Shown in pieces: positions 35,463-46,643 of a stretch of DNA of 64,000 bases. The stretch spans positions 310,001 through 374,000 of the forward strand of contig JACTVC010000013.1 in assembly GCA_018417955.1 (NCBI GenBank), read 5' to 3'. The stretch comes from Laccaria trichodermophora (lineage: Eukaryota; Basidiomycota; Agaricomycetes; Agaricales; Hydnangiaceae). The notes beneath the pieces are model-generated. The model had not been told where the DNA came from, searched no databases, and saw only the letters and a program-made list of their open reading frames with translations. A program made the translations under genes and the position numbers. The stretch's first letter is position 1; every line of letters begins with the position of its first letter.

Positions 35463-35811
35463 TTTTTTTAATATTATATAATAACAACAACAGTGACAAA
35501 CTACTGGTCCTACTGGACTCCTAGTGCTCAGAAATTCCTACTGGACTCCTACTGGATTCCTACTGGACTAATCCTACTGGACTCCACTATACCCATTCCT
35601 TAGGAATCCGCAATTCCTTGTGATTTGGGACCATTCCAGTAGGAATTTACTAGGACTCCACTAGGACTGGGACACAAAATTTGTATGGTGATCAGCCAAC
35701 ATAAAAATTGTCCCAGTCCTAGTCCAGTCTGGTAGGAATCCAGTAGGAATCTGGGAGTCCAGTAGGAGTCTGGTAGGAATAGGTGGAGGAGAGTAAAGAG
35801 CTCCCTCTGCT

Positions 35812-36357
35812 CAACACCCTCTTCTCATCATGTTTATTCTTCCCATTTGAAGACATTTGCTTCAACAGCTTGGAATGATCCCAACATAGGTGAAGTGTGC
35901 AGCGTGTATAGGCATTTACGGTATCTCACAGTCGCTGGCAAGCAAGCAAACGATGTTGACAAGTGGCAAGGCGGATGACCTCTTGTGCTATCCCTTTGCA
36001 TTGGAGCATCTCCATTTCAAGACGAATAGGCATTCTTGGTTGGCGATAGCGGTAATTGTTGACAAGCGTGCTGGCAGGGGAGTCGGTGGTGGCTTGGTTG
36101 TGTGTGACAAGTGTGAAGCACGAGAGGAGGGACTTGTATGGAACTGCAAGGCATTAGGGAGAGAGCGTTGGGGTGGGTGGGGGATGGTAAAAGGGAGGGA
36201 ACAGAATGCCATGGAAATTCCCCTTCATGGATTTCAACCAAATATCACATGATCTTATGATCACATCATTTGCATAAGGGCCAGGGTCTTCAACAGTTCA
36301 ACTTAGCATCAGTGGATTCTGATTCGATGTTGACCTCTGCTCCTCTTGGTGGTTACC
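35812..36357. other. Part of element K between H and I
   Basis: Contains a plus-strand frame 35890-36252 (120 codons, with a basic/Gly-rich middle) and overlapping minus frames. No family recognised; it may be remnants of a K-encoded gene. Confidence 0.3.
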
Positions 36358-37339
36358 AGTATGTAGTGTACTTTACCCTCCCCCACGGATTCCAGATGGA
36401 CTCCATGTGGACTCCATAATTCCATGTGGACTCCATGTGGACTCCATTTGGAAAAGACCTCACCTACAATTTTGTTAAAAATCCATCTGGACTCCACATG
36501 GACTCCACCTGGAATCCAAGTGGCCTCCAGATGGATTTTTAACACAGTTTCAACATGGACTTTGCCTTGTCCAAGTTAAAGAAAATCCCAATTTCAGCCA
36601 AAATGTCATGTTACTTAAGCTAACTCAGAATGCTGATACCTCAATCCTAAGCATTTGAACAAGTATAATTCAAGTATATTCATAGAATGGAAGTACATGA
36701 ATTTATTTTACTACTTTGAATGTTGAAGAGAGGGGGGAGGGAGTGTTGGAAAATGATGGAGAGAGGAGGAAGTGGAGGGAGTGGGAGTGGTAGAGTGATG
36801 GAGGGGGGAGGGAGCAAGGGAGGAGAGTGATGGTGGGAGGAGGAGAGTGATGGTGGGGGGAGGAAGGGGAAGGGAGTGATGGAGGAAAGGGGGAGGGAGT
36901 GGAGTGATGAGGGGTGATGGAGGGGGAAATAATGGTGAGTACTCACTATGTGATCGTTGACGTGGAGGCGTTGTACGTGGGCGCGCGTCTTCATACGCGG
37001 GCACTCGTATCCGAACGTGGGCGCTCGTTCGCGTCGGCGCTCGTTTTCGTAGGTGGGCGGTGGATGTGGTTGTCACGGGCACGTCATGCTCGTGCTTGTG
37101 TACATCGTGCATGGGCAGTCGTTCACGGCATGGATGTGGAGGCGTTGTACATGGCATGGGCGCCCGTCGTCATACACAGGCACTCGTTTTCGTACGTGGG
37201 CGCTCTGGGCATGGACGTGTTGTGGACAGCTGGGGTTATCGTGGTGGTTGTATGTGTCGTCTGTGGGCGTCGTGATCGATAGGGAGTGGGGAGTGGCTGT
37301 TTTTGGGTCAAGCGTTCTTCGTGGGCGGCCATGAATGAT

Positions 37340-37365
37340 TGCCACATCGCCGTTGGCGACGTGGC
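37340..37365. other. ACGT-core hairpin in element I
   Basis: TGCCACATCGCC is answered by GGCGACGTGGC around a short TT centre. Confidence 0.8.
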
Positions 37366-37954
37366 TCCTGGATTGGGTGTGAATGGAGGAAAGGGGGGGG
37401 GGGTGAGGCCGGCTACTCACCTGTGAACAGTGGATGGTGATGATGGTGTGCATCATCACCATCTGGACGACGTGGCACGTCGTTGTCTGCATATGCCGTC
37501 GACACACCAGGCGCTCGTTCAGCGGTGACGTGGCGTCGACACGTCGTTGGGGGATCGACGTTGTCTGTGAGTGGGGGGGGGTCGTCGCTGTCCCTGGGCG
37601 TTGTCGTGCTGGTCCTGGTGGTCATCGTGGTCGTGCTCGTCGTTATCGCGCTCGTGTTGGTTGTTCTCGTGCTCGTGGTCGTGCTGGTGGTTGTCGTGGT
37701 CATAGTTGTTGTGCTGGTGGTTGTCGTCGTCGTGCTACGTTGTGGCCGTGCTTGCGTTGTGGCCGTGCTTGTTGTGGCCGTCGACGGTAGTGGGCGGTGT
37801 CGGTGCCAGGGGGATCGTCGTGATGGATGGTGGTGGTTGAATGTTGAGGAAGAAGACGCGCAAATAATAAACAAACAAACCAGGATGTGTTCAGCATGCG
37901 GAACGTGCAGAGCGTCGGGGGCGATATATAGTGCTAGTTTCCACTACATATATA

Positions 37955-38045
37955 AGCCCTTGTGGTTCAATGGTTAATTGCACGGTCATCTTGCCCACTA
38001 TGTTCTGTGAGGTTGAGTGTTCAATTCTTGTTGATGCACTTTATT
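37955..38045 (+). ncRNA. tRNA-like Pol III cassette in element I
   Basis: TATATAAGCCC leads into TGGTTCAATGG, an exact A-box match, and GTTCAATTC, a B-box core; an interrupted T-rich stretch follows. Same position relative to the right terminus as in G, H and J. Confidence 0.6.
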
Positions 38046-38697
38046 ATTTATATATAATAAATGAGATTATACAATTGAAGGCTATTAATCCATATGGATT
38101 CCAGATGGAGTCTCACTGGGTGAATTTATATAACCCTGTGTTCTGAGGTGGAGTCCATGTTGGAGTCCATATTGTCCACATGGAGCAACTGGACTCCAAC
38201 TGGACTCCAGCTGGAATCCAGATGGATTCTAGACAAAAAATTGGCTGGGTTACCACCAAAAAAAAATTGTCTAAAATCCATCTGGACTCCAGGTGGATCC
38301 ATGGAGTCCATCTGGAGTCCACATGGAATCTGTGGGGGAGAGTAAAGTCCTCAGTATGTAATACATTCATATCAAGTTTAGCATCAAGCTTCCATCTTGT
38401 ACTAAGTGGATTTATTTGATATTATGATACAATCATCAGAGTATATGTACTAGCCATAAAGGTTGTGTGGTTTTTGGTTGGACTACTAATCATATATCTT
38501 GCACCTTTCCTCTGTGAAGTTCAAAGGGAAAGTGGAGTGATTTGAGCTTTATTCAGTGGAAATGGAACACAATTTTGCATAATTGAAAGTGACCACCTTC
38601 TGTTATTCACATTTCAACATAATTGTGCATGTTTGTGCACAATTCCATTGATCACGTTAATTGTGCATAATTTAGCAATCTGGATTTTCCTGATGGA

Positions 38698-40584
38698 CCT
38701 TACAGTAAACAGCTTTGTGAGCCTCATTGATAGCCAGCACCTGGAGACAGTTGGTATCCTGCAGTGGATTAACAGCATTGTGCAGCACATTCCTGAACTC
38801 TTGTTTATGAAGAAGCATGTCTCTATGCTCTACCACACTTGAGCAGCGAAGCAGCAATTACCACCCAGGCAAACCAAAGTCCATCCTCTTGCATCGAGCA
38901 GCAGAAATGAAACAGTAGTCATGGACCTGAAAGAGGCGCTGCTTGATTTTTTAGCACAGACAGGGCAGATGGCAGAAAGCTTCAAGAAACACCTCTTTCC
39001 AATTGGAGGTGATGGATTGACCTTCAACAAAATTTTAAACATTCAAGATTTTCTTCAATTCCACAAGAATGAGTTTGAGACCCTCAGGGTTCTTGACCCT
39101 CTCCTGGAATGGTGGCACTCATTGTGGATGGATCTGAGCCGCTTGTTTGGTTCTCACTGGGGTGGAGATTTATCAAAGGATCCATCTACACTGAGCCACA
39201 GTGCTATGAAGATCGGACACAAAAAGCCTTCAAATTTGAAGAAGGTTGACTACTTCCAACACTCACAACTGGTGTACCTTGTTCTTGATGCCCAAATGTT
39301 GGATTGCTGGTGGTGAGTTCAAGCTTATAACCTCCAAATTTATACAGATATTAAACTTACACTGTTAGACTCCACTATGGTCAAAAGAATCTGCAGGGAT
39401 ATTTCGAAGCACTCGCAAATAAATCTGAACTCCCTGCATTTGAAGACCTTGAGGTGGCTGCAAGAAACCTGTATTGGAAATACATGAGCTTACAAGCTCA
39501 ACAACGTGCCATATTGGGATTATGCTCAACTTCCAATCCTTCATCCCCACTCTCTATTCGCATAGGAGCCCACTGGACTGAGCCATGGCCTGCACCACCT
39601 CCACCGAAAAAGAAATCAAAAAATCCTCCCCCTTCACCTGAGGAATTTCTTGGAGACCAGGTTTTAGCATGTTCCATCACCTTTATGCATGAGATGATGA
39701 TCTCCTGAGAAGCAATGTTAGCCTCTGCAGAAGGCAATGTTGGCCGTCTCTATGAAATGATCAAGGCCACGCTTTTTACCTTCGCTGGTTCACCCCATTC
39801 AAACTACACAGCTTATTTCCTTGAAATGATAACAAAGTTAGAATGGGAAAGTGGGCCAGAGCTCAAATCTGCACTTTTAGCACTCTCACTTGTCAATTTA
39901 ACAGGCTGTGAAGGCAGCTTTGCAGCAGGGGACACCATACAAGAATACTTCAATCAGATTCTTGAAGCTGTTGTGGGGCGTAAAGGTGTTGAGTACAGCA
40001 ACAATTTTATCCAGAATACTTGGTCAAGAAACTTACACCATGTTGTGCGACTGAAATCTACATGGTTAGAGGGCATTGGACTTGCACCACATTCCCAAAA
40101 GCACACAAAGGCCAAGGCACTCGCTGAAATGCGAATATTAATGCAAGTCTATCAGGATATGGAATTGCACTCCTTTCAGGCTGGGCATACCTTCGACATG
40201 GACCTCTTTCTGGACGACTTCGAGTTGGGGTTGAAAAAGCTTGGTGGTGGTGGAAAACTAAAGAATTGGATCAGCAAAACAACAAGATCGCGGGGTCTTC
40301 AAACCTCACAGAATTTATCTCCTCAGCCGTTTGTTGATGCAAATGATAATTAGGACAGCGGAGACGAAGAAGAAGACCTAGATGACATTGTTGAAAGCTC
40401 AGGAAACACATTCGGAATTGTTCACATCTCTGAAGGTGACCTAGTGTTTTTCCCAGTTGATATGGAGGCAGAGGCAGCCAAAGTCATACAGGACATTGAG
40501 TCGACATCTGGATATGAAACTGAGGACTCTGGGTCAGATGTAGATATGATGGATGTGGATGAGAACAGTGGGATGGAAAATTAA
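38698..40584 (+). pseudogene. DUF6589 gene, third and fourth coding blocks
   Basis: Picks up the frame at the right border of element K (LTVNSFVSLIDSQHLETVG). It crosses TGA 38840, a 56-bp GT-AG intron (39313-39368) and TGA 39706, then TAG 40351, and ends TAA 40582-40584 after an Asp/Glu-rich tail. The family's usual LSRE is here S-stop-E at 39706, i.e. Arg lost. Confidence 0.7.
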
Positions 40585-41372
40585 ACTAGTAGCTCAAGAA
40601 TTCACACACAAACCTAATAGTTCTCAACTCAAATCCTCTGAGTTGACCCTGTCGGAACTCCCTTCATCATTGTTCAAAGGGAAACCAGCTGTGACCTCTG
40701 CATTCTTTCCCGAAAGTGCTTTTTTGGCCTCTCGTTTCACTTTACCAGCTGCCTTCTTTTCCTGGCGAATCTTGTCAAAGCATTTGTGTATCTCGAGAAC
40801 TGGTGGGCAGGACTGGTGGCTACCACTTTTATCTATAACCTAGACTTAAGCCTAGAGGGTCATTTCTATAACTCAGACATAAGCCTAGAGGCCATATCTA
40901 TAATGCTTAGGATTTTTTGAAAGGCATTTCAAATGTAGGCCTGGGTATTTCATAGTGAATTTTCCATGGATACCCAGCGCATTTTCTGCGAAATTTCAAA
41001 TGCAGCCCTGGATATTTCATTGTGATTTTTCAATAGATACCCTGGGTATTTCATTGGGAAATTTTCAAATGTCACCCTTGGTATTTCATTGCGAAATTTC
41101 AATGGATACCTGGTGCATTTCACTGCGAAATTTCAAATGTAGCCCTTGGTATTTCATTGCAATTTTTCAAATGTAGCCATGGGCATTTCATTGTGATTTT
41201 TCAAATGTATCCCTGGGTATTTCATTGTGATTTTTCAAATGTATTCCTGGGTATTTCATTGTGATTTTTCAATAGATACCCTAGGCATTTCATTGTGATT
41301 TTTCAAATAGAGCCCAGGGCATTTCATTGCGAAATTTCAAATGTATCCCTGGGTATTTCATTGCGATTTTTC

Positions 41373-42284
41373 TGGAGAGGCGCATGGTCCGCAAAGTCGG
41401 CGTGATGTTTGCTAATGTTTGTACTGCGCATATTTACCAGTGATCAAGGTTAGGCAGCTTTTTGGCCGCATCTCGGCAGATTTTGGCCAGATTTTTGTCC
41501 ATATCGGGGCTAGGTTCCAATGCGCAGGGGGTCTTCAGAGCAGATTTTTGAAATTCACGTCGCATTGGCAACATCATGACATGATAATACACTCAACAAT
41601 GAAAATTTTAGAAAATAGTCTGTAGACCCCCAAGAGATGCATGCCATTAATCAACTAGAAAAAAAATGGGAGTGATGGAAAGTCGTGATGAGGAGAAAAG
41701 TTGTTTTTAATTTTTGACGCGCCAGCTGTAATTAAGGGATTATGTAACATGTGTCCAAGACGCGTCGAGCCTGCAAGGTGTCGCGAAAAATGACGTACCC
41801 TCCATGCTAAGACGTTATTCTTCCTAAAAATGCTCACTACTCACCAACATCACACTCTGAATGGCTCTAGGTCCAAAAAAGCGAAGGAGAAGGTCCAATA
41901 AACAAAGAAAGGCAATTCTTCGTGCTCAAGAAACCAGTAAAAACCAGCGTTGTGCACTGGGGTACTCGGGAACAATCAATCACACTCCTGTCTCACCAAA
42001 TGCAGGCGTTGATCCAGAGTTAATTACTTTCCGGGACAGAAAACATGACAGTGGGTGCAACGTGGGCGGTGATAAAAACCGACAGTGTGACTCTGATTGG
42101 TCTGAATTATATCGAAAGTAACATTATTGATATTCAAGATCTCAAAGTATATTATATGGTCATTTTAATAACCATAGACCAATGCTAGAGTGAAAACGGC
42201 GCTTGGATGCCAATTAGCCACATTTTGAGTGGCTGTGTGATTAGTCATCAGCCGCAATCGCTTACGGACAGTGCGCGTCTCCAA
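41373..42284 (+). mobile_element. Small element W inside C (TSD ATTTTTC)
   Basis: The imperfect terminal repeats begin TGGAGAGGCGCATGGTCCG (left) and TGGAGACGCGCACTGTCCG (right, read inward). ATTTTTC is repeated at 41366-41372 and 42285-42291, and removing W restores a normal ~33-bp unit of element C. W is visibly richer in CpG than the surrounding repeats, which fits a recent insertion not yet eroded. It carries one short frame. Confidence 0.75.
41861..42121 (+). CDS. Short basic protein or first exon carried by element W
   Basis: 86 codons starting MALGPKKRRRRSNKQRKAIL: a strong nuclear-localisation-like N-terminus, then a polar tail ending ...DWSELYRK. No domain recognised. It may be a captured first exon of a nuclear protein or a self-contained small gene. 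Its intact CpG content contrasts with its surroundings. Confidence 0.4.
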   Translation: MALGPKKRRRRSNKQRKAILRAQETSKNQRCALGYSGTINHTPVSPNAGVDPELITFRDRKHDSGCNVGGDKNRQCDSDWSELYRK

Positions 42285-42389
42285 TTTTTCAAATGGAGCC
42301 CTGGGCATTTCATTGCGGTTTTTCAAATGTATCCCTGGATATTTCATTGCAATTTTTCAAATGTATCCCACATGTCAGGGTCCATGCAA

Positions 42390-42675
42390 TGGGCTTCCCT
42401 GGAGGGTGGTCACATGACGAATTACCAAAAATGGTTAAAAGATGAAAGTTGTAGCTTCCCGAATCTGTTTGAATTATGTTCTGAAGTGCTCCCATTGTGG
42501 AGATATGAGGTAAAGGAATTTCAAAAGTGTCATGTTTTTTTTTTTTTTTGTGTTTTTCTCTATGAAAACAAAACCAAATAACATGATTTCAGTATATTCA
42601 GAAAGCTAAAAGAAAGGGCTTCAATTATTGTATCATGGGGAAAATGACCAAAAAAGGAAGGTGCATCCCCTACTA
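42390..42675 (-). repeat. Conserved palindrome core, element C left arm
   Basis: A ~290-bp block including 'ggtcacatgac', 'tctgtttgaattatgttctgaagtgctcc' and 'ggaaggtgcatccc'. The same block lies at 11960-12290, 31570-31860, 33190-33480, 44170-44480, 46190-46490 and 49930-50250. Being shared by palindromes with different outer arms, it is the most conserved part of the family. Confidence 0.75.
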
Positions 42676-45600
42676 TAAGAATCAGATATAGATTTACTGG
42701 TAGACTACAAAAAAGTCGGACTTAGACTACACAGTTTACTGATACACTATAAAAGACTACAAAAGTTGAACTTTGACTACAAAGTTTACTAATACACTAC
42801 AAAAGCATGGACTTAGACTACAAAGTTAGGGTTAGAGTCAAAAGGTTATCTTGACTACAAAGTTTGTAGTGTCCGCTTTTTGAGACTACAAAAGTTGTAG
42901 TGTTGTGCTTTTTTATTAGAAAAGTTTGTAGTGTCCGCTTTTTGAGACTACAAAAGTTTGTAGTGTGCGCTTTTTTAGACTACAAAAGTTTGTAGTGTTG
43001 CACTTTTTTATTAGAAAAGTTTGTAGTGTCTGCTTTTTCATTTGGAAAAGTTTGTAGTTGACATGTAGTTTATGGTGTCCTTGGCCCTATCTATGTTATG
43101 GGGATGAGGTTGAAGGATTACCATCATATTGCCAGTGCTGCAGCATTAGTATTTGACATCATGCACAAGTTGTCTTTCATATTGATACCTCCTGTCCTAT
43201 CTCAAGACATAATTGTAAGCTCATATGGGGATATGGCTGAAGGATTGACATGACATTACATATTGCTATTGCCACACCATCAGTTCCTCACATCATGCCC
43301 AAGTTGGCTTTCAAGCTAGAGAAGGCTATTCATGTTGATATTTACTCAATACATGGTCAACTTACAACATGACCTGTCTTAAAGACACCTCAAAGGATGA
43401 ATCAGCCCATCATCCTACAGCCCTCAAAGACCTGTATCAAAGTTGACTATCTTTGGGACAGGCCAGTAGCTATCAATGTGAAAGCAGACAGTGTGAAAGC
43501 CAAACTTGGTCATGATGTCAAAAACTGGTCATGTCATGTCAATCCTTCAGCCATATCCCCACATGAACTTATAATTATGTTTTAAGATAGGACAGGAGGT
43601 ATCAATATGAAAGACATAGAATGGCCTTTCCTAATGTGAAAGACAACTTGTGCATGATGTCAAATACTAATGCTGCAGCACTGGCAATATGATGGCAATC
43701 CTTCAACCTCATCCCCATAACATAGATAGGGCCAAGGACACCATAAACTACATGTCAACTACAAACTTTTCCAAATGAAAAAGCAGACACTACAAACTCT
43801 TCTAATAAAAAAGCACACAGTACAAACTTTTGTAGTCTCAAAAAGCGGACACTACAAACTTTTCTAATAAAAAAGCACAACACTACAAACTTTTGTAGTC
43901 TCAAAAAGCGGACACTACAAACTTTTATAATGAAAAAGCGCAACACTACAACTTTTGTAGTCTCAAAAAGCGGACACTACAAACTTTGTAGTCAAGATAA
44001 CCTTTTGACTCTAACCCTAACTTTGTAGTCTAAGTCCATGCTTTTGTAGTGTATCAGTAAACTTTGTAGTCAAAGTTCAACTTTTGTAGTCTTTTATAGT
44101 GTATCAGTAAACTGTGTAGTCTAAGTCCGACTTTTTTGTAGTCTACCAGTAAATCTATATCTGATTCTTATAGTAGGGGATGCACCTTCCTTTTTTGGTC
44201 ATTTTCCCCATGATACAATAATTGAAGCCCTTTCTTTTAGCTTTCTGAATATACTGAAATCATGTTATTTGGTTTTGTTTTCATAGAGAAAAACACAAAA
44301 AAAAAAAAAAACATGACACTTTTGAAATTCCTTTACCTCATATCTCCACAATGGGAGCACTTCAGAACATAATTCAAACAGATTCGGGAAGCTACAACTT
44401 TCATCTTTTAACCATTTTTGGTAATTCGTCATGTGACCACCCTCCAGGGAAGCCCATTGCATGGACCCTGACATGTGGGATACATTTGAAAAATTGCAAT
44501 GAAATGCCCAGGGTATCTATTGAAATTTCGCAATGAAATACCCAGGAATAGATTTGAAAAATCGCAATGAAATACCAAGGGTATCTATTGAAAAATCGCA
44601 GTGAAATACCCAGGGATACATTTGAAAAATCACAATGAAATGCCCAGGGTATCTATTGAAAAATCACAATGAACTGCCCACAGTATCTATTGAAAAATCA
44701 CAATGAAATGCCCCGGGCTCCATTTGAAAAATCGCAATGAAATACCTAGGGTATCGATTGAAAAATCGCAATGAAATGCCCAGGGTATCTATTGAAAAAT
44801 CGCAATGAAATACCCAGGGTATCTATTGAAAAATCACAATGAAATAGCCAGGGATACATTTGAAAAATTGCAATGAAATACCCAGGGTATCTATTGAAAA
44901 ATTGCAATGAAATACCAAGGGCTACATTTGAAATTTCGCAGTGAAATGCACCAGGTATCCATTGAAAAATCGTAATGAAATACCAAGGGTGACATTTGAA
45001 AATTTCCCAATGAAATACCCAGGGTATCTATTGAAAAATCACAATGAAATATCCAGGGCTGCATTTGAAATTTCGCAGAAAATGCGCTGGGTATCCATGG
45101 AAAATTCACTATGAAATACCCAGGCCTACATTTGAAATGCCTTTCAAAAAATCCTAAGCATTATAGATATGGCCTCTAGGCTTATGTCTAAGTTATAGAA
45201 ATGACCCTCTAGGCTTGGGTCTAGGTTATAGAAATAAAGTGGTAGCCACTAGTGTGGGCAGCATTTTTATCATAAAAACAAGGTAACTGGCTATGACTCC
45301 CTGTGTATCCATCCACACTCTTTATGATAGGGAATCATTCCTGTTACCATGCCTTTTCATTATCATAAAGCCTACGCTTTTTTCATTAAATGGAGGCAAG
45401 GCCTTAGACCTCCCTCATAAGATAGCCTGTGTTTATCATTACCAATTTCATATCTTTCCAAAGGCATATCATTGCGATTTTCATTAGTTATCTGGCCAAT
45501 ATCATTGGAACTTTCATTAATTATCTGGTGAGTATCATTGTGATTTTCAATGGTTACTTGGGCAATATCATTGGAAATTTCATTAGCTACTTGGGCAATA

Positions 45601-46630
45601 TCATTGGAAATTTCATTAGCTACTTGGGCGACATCATTGTGATTTTCATTAGCTGGTTGAGCAATATCATTGGCAATTTCATTAGCTACTTGGGCAATAT
45701 CATTGGCAATTTCATTAGTGAGCTTGGGGTGTTGCTCACTGTTGGTGACGACATTGGGGGTGGTTTTCAGGGACCAGGGCGCATTTTCAAATGTAAAATA
45801 GCAATAAAATCAGGAAAAATTAGGGGTGGTGCTCACTGTTGGGGACAATGTCAGAGGTCATTTTCAGGGTCCAGGGTGCATTTCCAAATATGGTAATATA
45901 GCTAAAAATAGCCAAAAAAATCAAAGAAAATGGGGGATGGTGCTCATTGCTGATGATCATATTGGGTAATGTTGTCAGGGTCCAGGGTCCAGTTCCAAAT
46001 ATGGTAATATATCCAAAAATAGCCAGAAAATAGCGGAAGTTTTGAAAAAATATATAAATGGTGTACAGAACATCAGGCACTGCCTTCAGGGTCCACTTCA
46101 GGGGCCATCCCAAAAGAGAAATATCACCTGATTGACCAAAAAGTGAAGAAAACCAAGAGGAGAATGATTTCACCTATCAGGGTCCATGTAATGGGATGTT
46201 GGGATGATGGTCACATGACCAATTACCAAAAATGGTCAAAATATGAAAGTTGTAGCCCTACACTGTAACTTCCCAAATCTGTTTGAATTATGTTCTGAAG
46301 TGCTCCTGTTGTAGAGATATGAGGTAAAGGAATTTCAAAAGTGTCGTGTTTTTTTTTTGTTTTTTGTGTTTTCTCTGTGAAAACCAAACCAAACAACATG
46401 ATTTCAGTATATTTAGAAAGCTAAAAGAAAGGGCTACATTCATTGTATTGTGGGAAAAATAACCAAAAAAGGAAGGTGCATGCCCTATTATAAGAGTCAG
46501 ATATAGACTACCAGGTTTACTGATAGACTACAAAAAAGTCGGACTCAGGCTACAAAGTTTACTAATATACTATAAAAGACTACAAAAGTTGGACTTAGAC
46601 TACAAAAAAAGCTTGGACTTAGACTACAAA

Positions 46631-46643
46631 GTTAGGGTTAGGG
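46631..46643 (+). repeat. Interstitial telomere-like dimer in element R
   Basis: GTTAGGGTTAGGG between CTACAAA units; its mirror image lies at 48010-48022 in the other arm. Confidence 0.7.

Larger units (their letters stand above)
29996..35803 (-). mobile_element. KDZ-like non-autonomous element H (TSD CCTCTGCT), carrying element B
   Basis: Flanked by CCTCTGCT at 29988-29995 and 35804-35811. Left end CAATACTTATCACTCCTCCA; right end (read inward) GAGCTCTTTACTCTCCTCCA. Its subterminal motif is the same CCTACTGGACTC as in element G. The 35260-35500 segment also resembles 27830-28070 of G (including a GCAAATTTCCCACTTGCGGA-like palindrome and the tRNA-like cassette). H is thus a deletion derivative of a G-like element that kept both ends and the promoter-proximal region. 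Its polypurine tract (30370-30521 and 34442-34520) is split by element B. No gene remains. Confidence 0.85.
36366..38352 (-). mobile_element. KDZ-like non-autonomous element I (TSD AGTATGTA)
   Basis: AGTATGTA at 36358-36365 and 38353-38360. Left end GTGTACTTTACCCTCCCCCA; right end (read inward) GAGGACTTTACTCTCCCCCA. Both subterminal regions are built of CATGTGGACTCC or AGATGGACTCC units, distinct from those of G and H. Internal order: polypurine tract (36720-36930), GTCGTG-rich domain with an ACGT hairpin, tRNA-like cassette, right end. Long frames in 37050-37880 are compositional. Confidence 0.85.
29239..38695. mobile_element. Element K (TIR CATCAGGAAAA), host of elements H and I
   Basis: Left end CATCAGGAAAA and right end TTTTCCTGATG are perfect complements. 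The flanks share GA (or GGAC, depending on where the terminus is drawn). Both subterminal regions are rich in AATTGTGCATAATT-like motifs (29260-29400 and 38560-38680). Excision restores the DUF6589 frame (NKRK-D-LTVNS), so this is an insertion, not an intron. Without H and I it would be about 1.65 kb. A short frame at 29890-29995 continues in phase across element H into 35812-35976 (AWNDPNIGEVCSVYRHLRYL), hinting at a small gene in K. A minus-strand frame at 29426-29626 begins with a signal-like VCLLLLACSPAWLL. Neither is recognised. Confidence 0.65.
21793..40584 (+). pseudogene. DUF6589-type gene split by nested transposons
   Basis: A single gene spread over 18.8 kb. Coding pieces are 21793-22317, 28361-29238, about 38698-39312 and 39369-40584. 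The first is a Pro/Thr-rich start followed by DADKFNRFFAFLQETLQWTF. The second includes SIGVICLDNVQNYLIQ and IGLSATYYEVEGIDPHVFDL. The third includes LLDFLAQTGQMAESFKKHLF and PIGGDGLTFNKI. The fourth includes LEVAARNLYWKYMSLQAQQR and MIKATLFTFAGSPHSNYTAY, ending in an acidic tail. These match the DUF6589 family, common in TE-rich basidiomycetes and probably mobile-element derived; its activity is unknown. Removing element G (with one TSD) and element K rejoins the frame exactly. Remaining damage: TGA at 22057, 28766, 38840 and 39706, TAG at 40351. A GT-AG intron lies at 39313-39368. Confidence 0.75.
40811..45253. mobile_element. Giant palindromic element C (TSD GTGGGCAG), carrying element W
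   Basis: GTGGGCAG is duplicated at 40803-40810 and 45254-45261. Ends ACTGGTGGCTACCACTTTTA and the inverse. The outer arms are arrays of ~33-bp units (GGTATTTCATTGCGATTTTT type) at 40930-41370 plus 42285-42380 on the left and 44480-45140 on the right. The inner arms carry the conserved core and CTACAAA modules; the apex lies near 43330-43470. Apart from W no coding sequence is seen. Confidence 0.85.

Noticed and set aside
22318..35803. Reassigned TGA codon (TGA read as an amino acid) to explain in-frame TGA
   Set aside because: No basidiomycete nuclear code does this, the affected genes are repeats or carry frameshifts too, and several TGA sit at expected Arg positions, which fits C-to-T decay.
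29239..38695. Treating element K as a very large intron of the DUF6589 gene
   Set aside because: Its borders are perfect inverted repeats CATCAGGAAAA rather than GT-AG, and both inner edges share element-like motifs.
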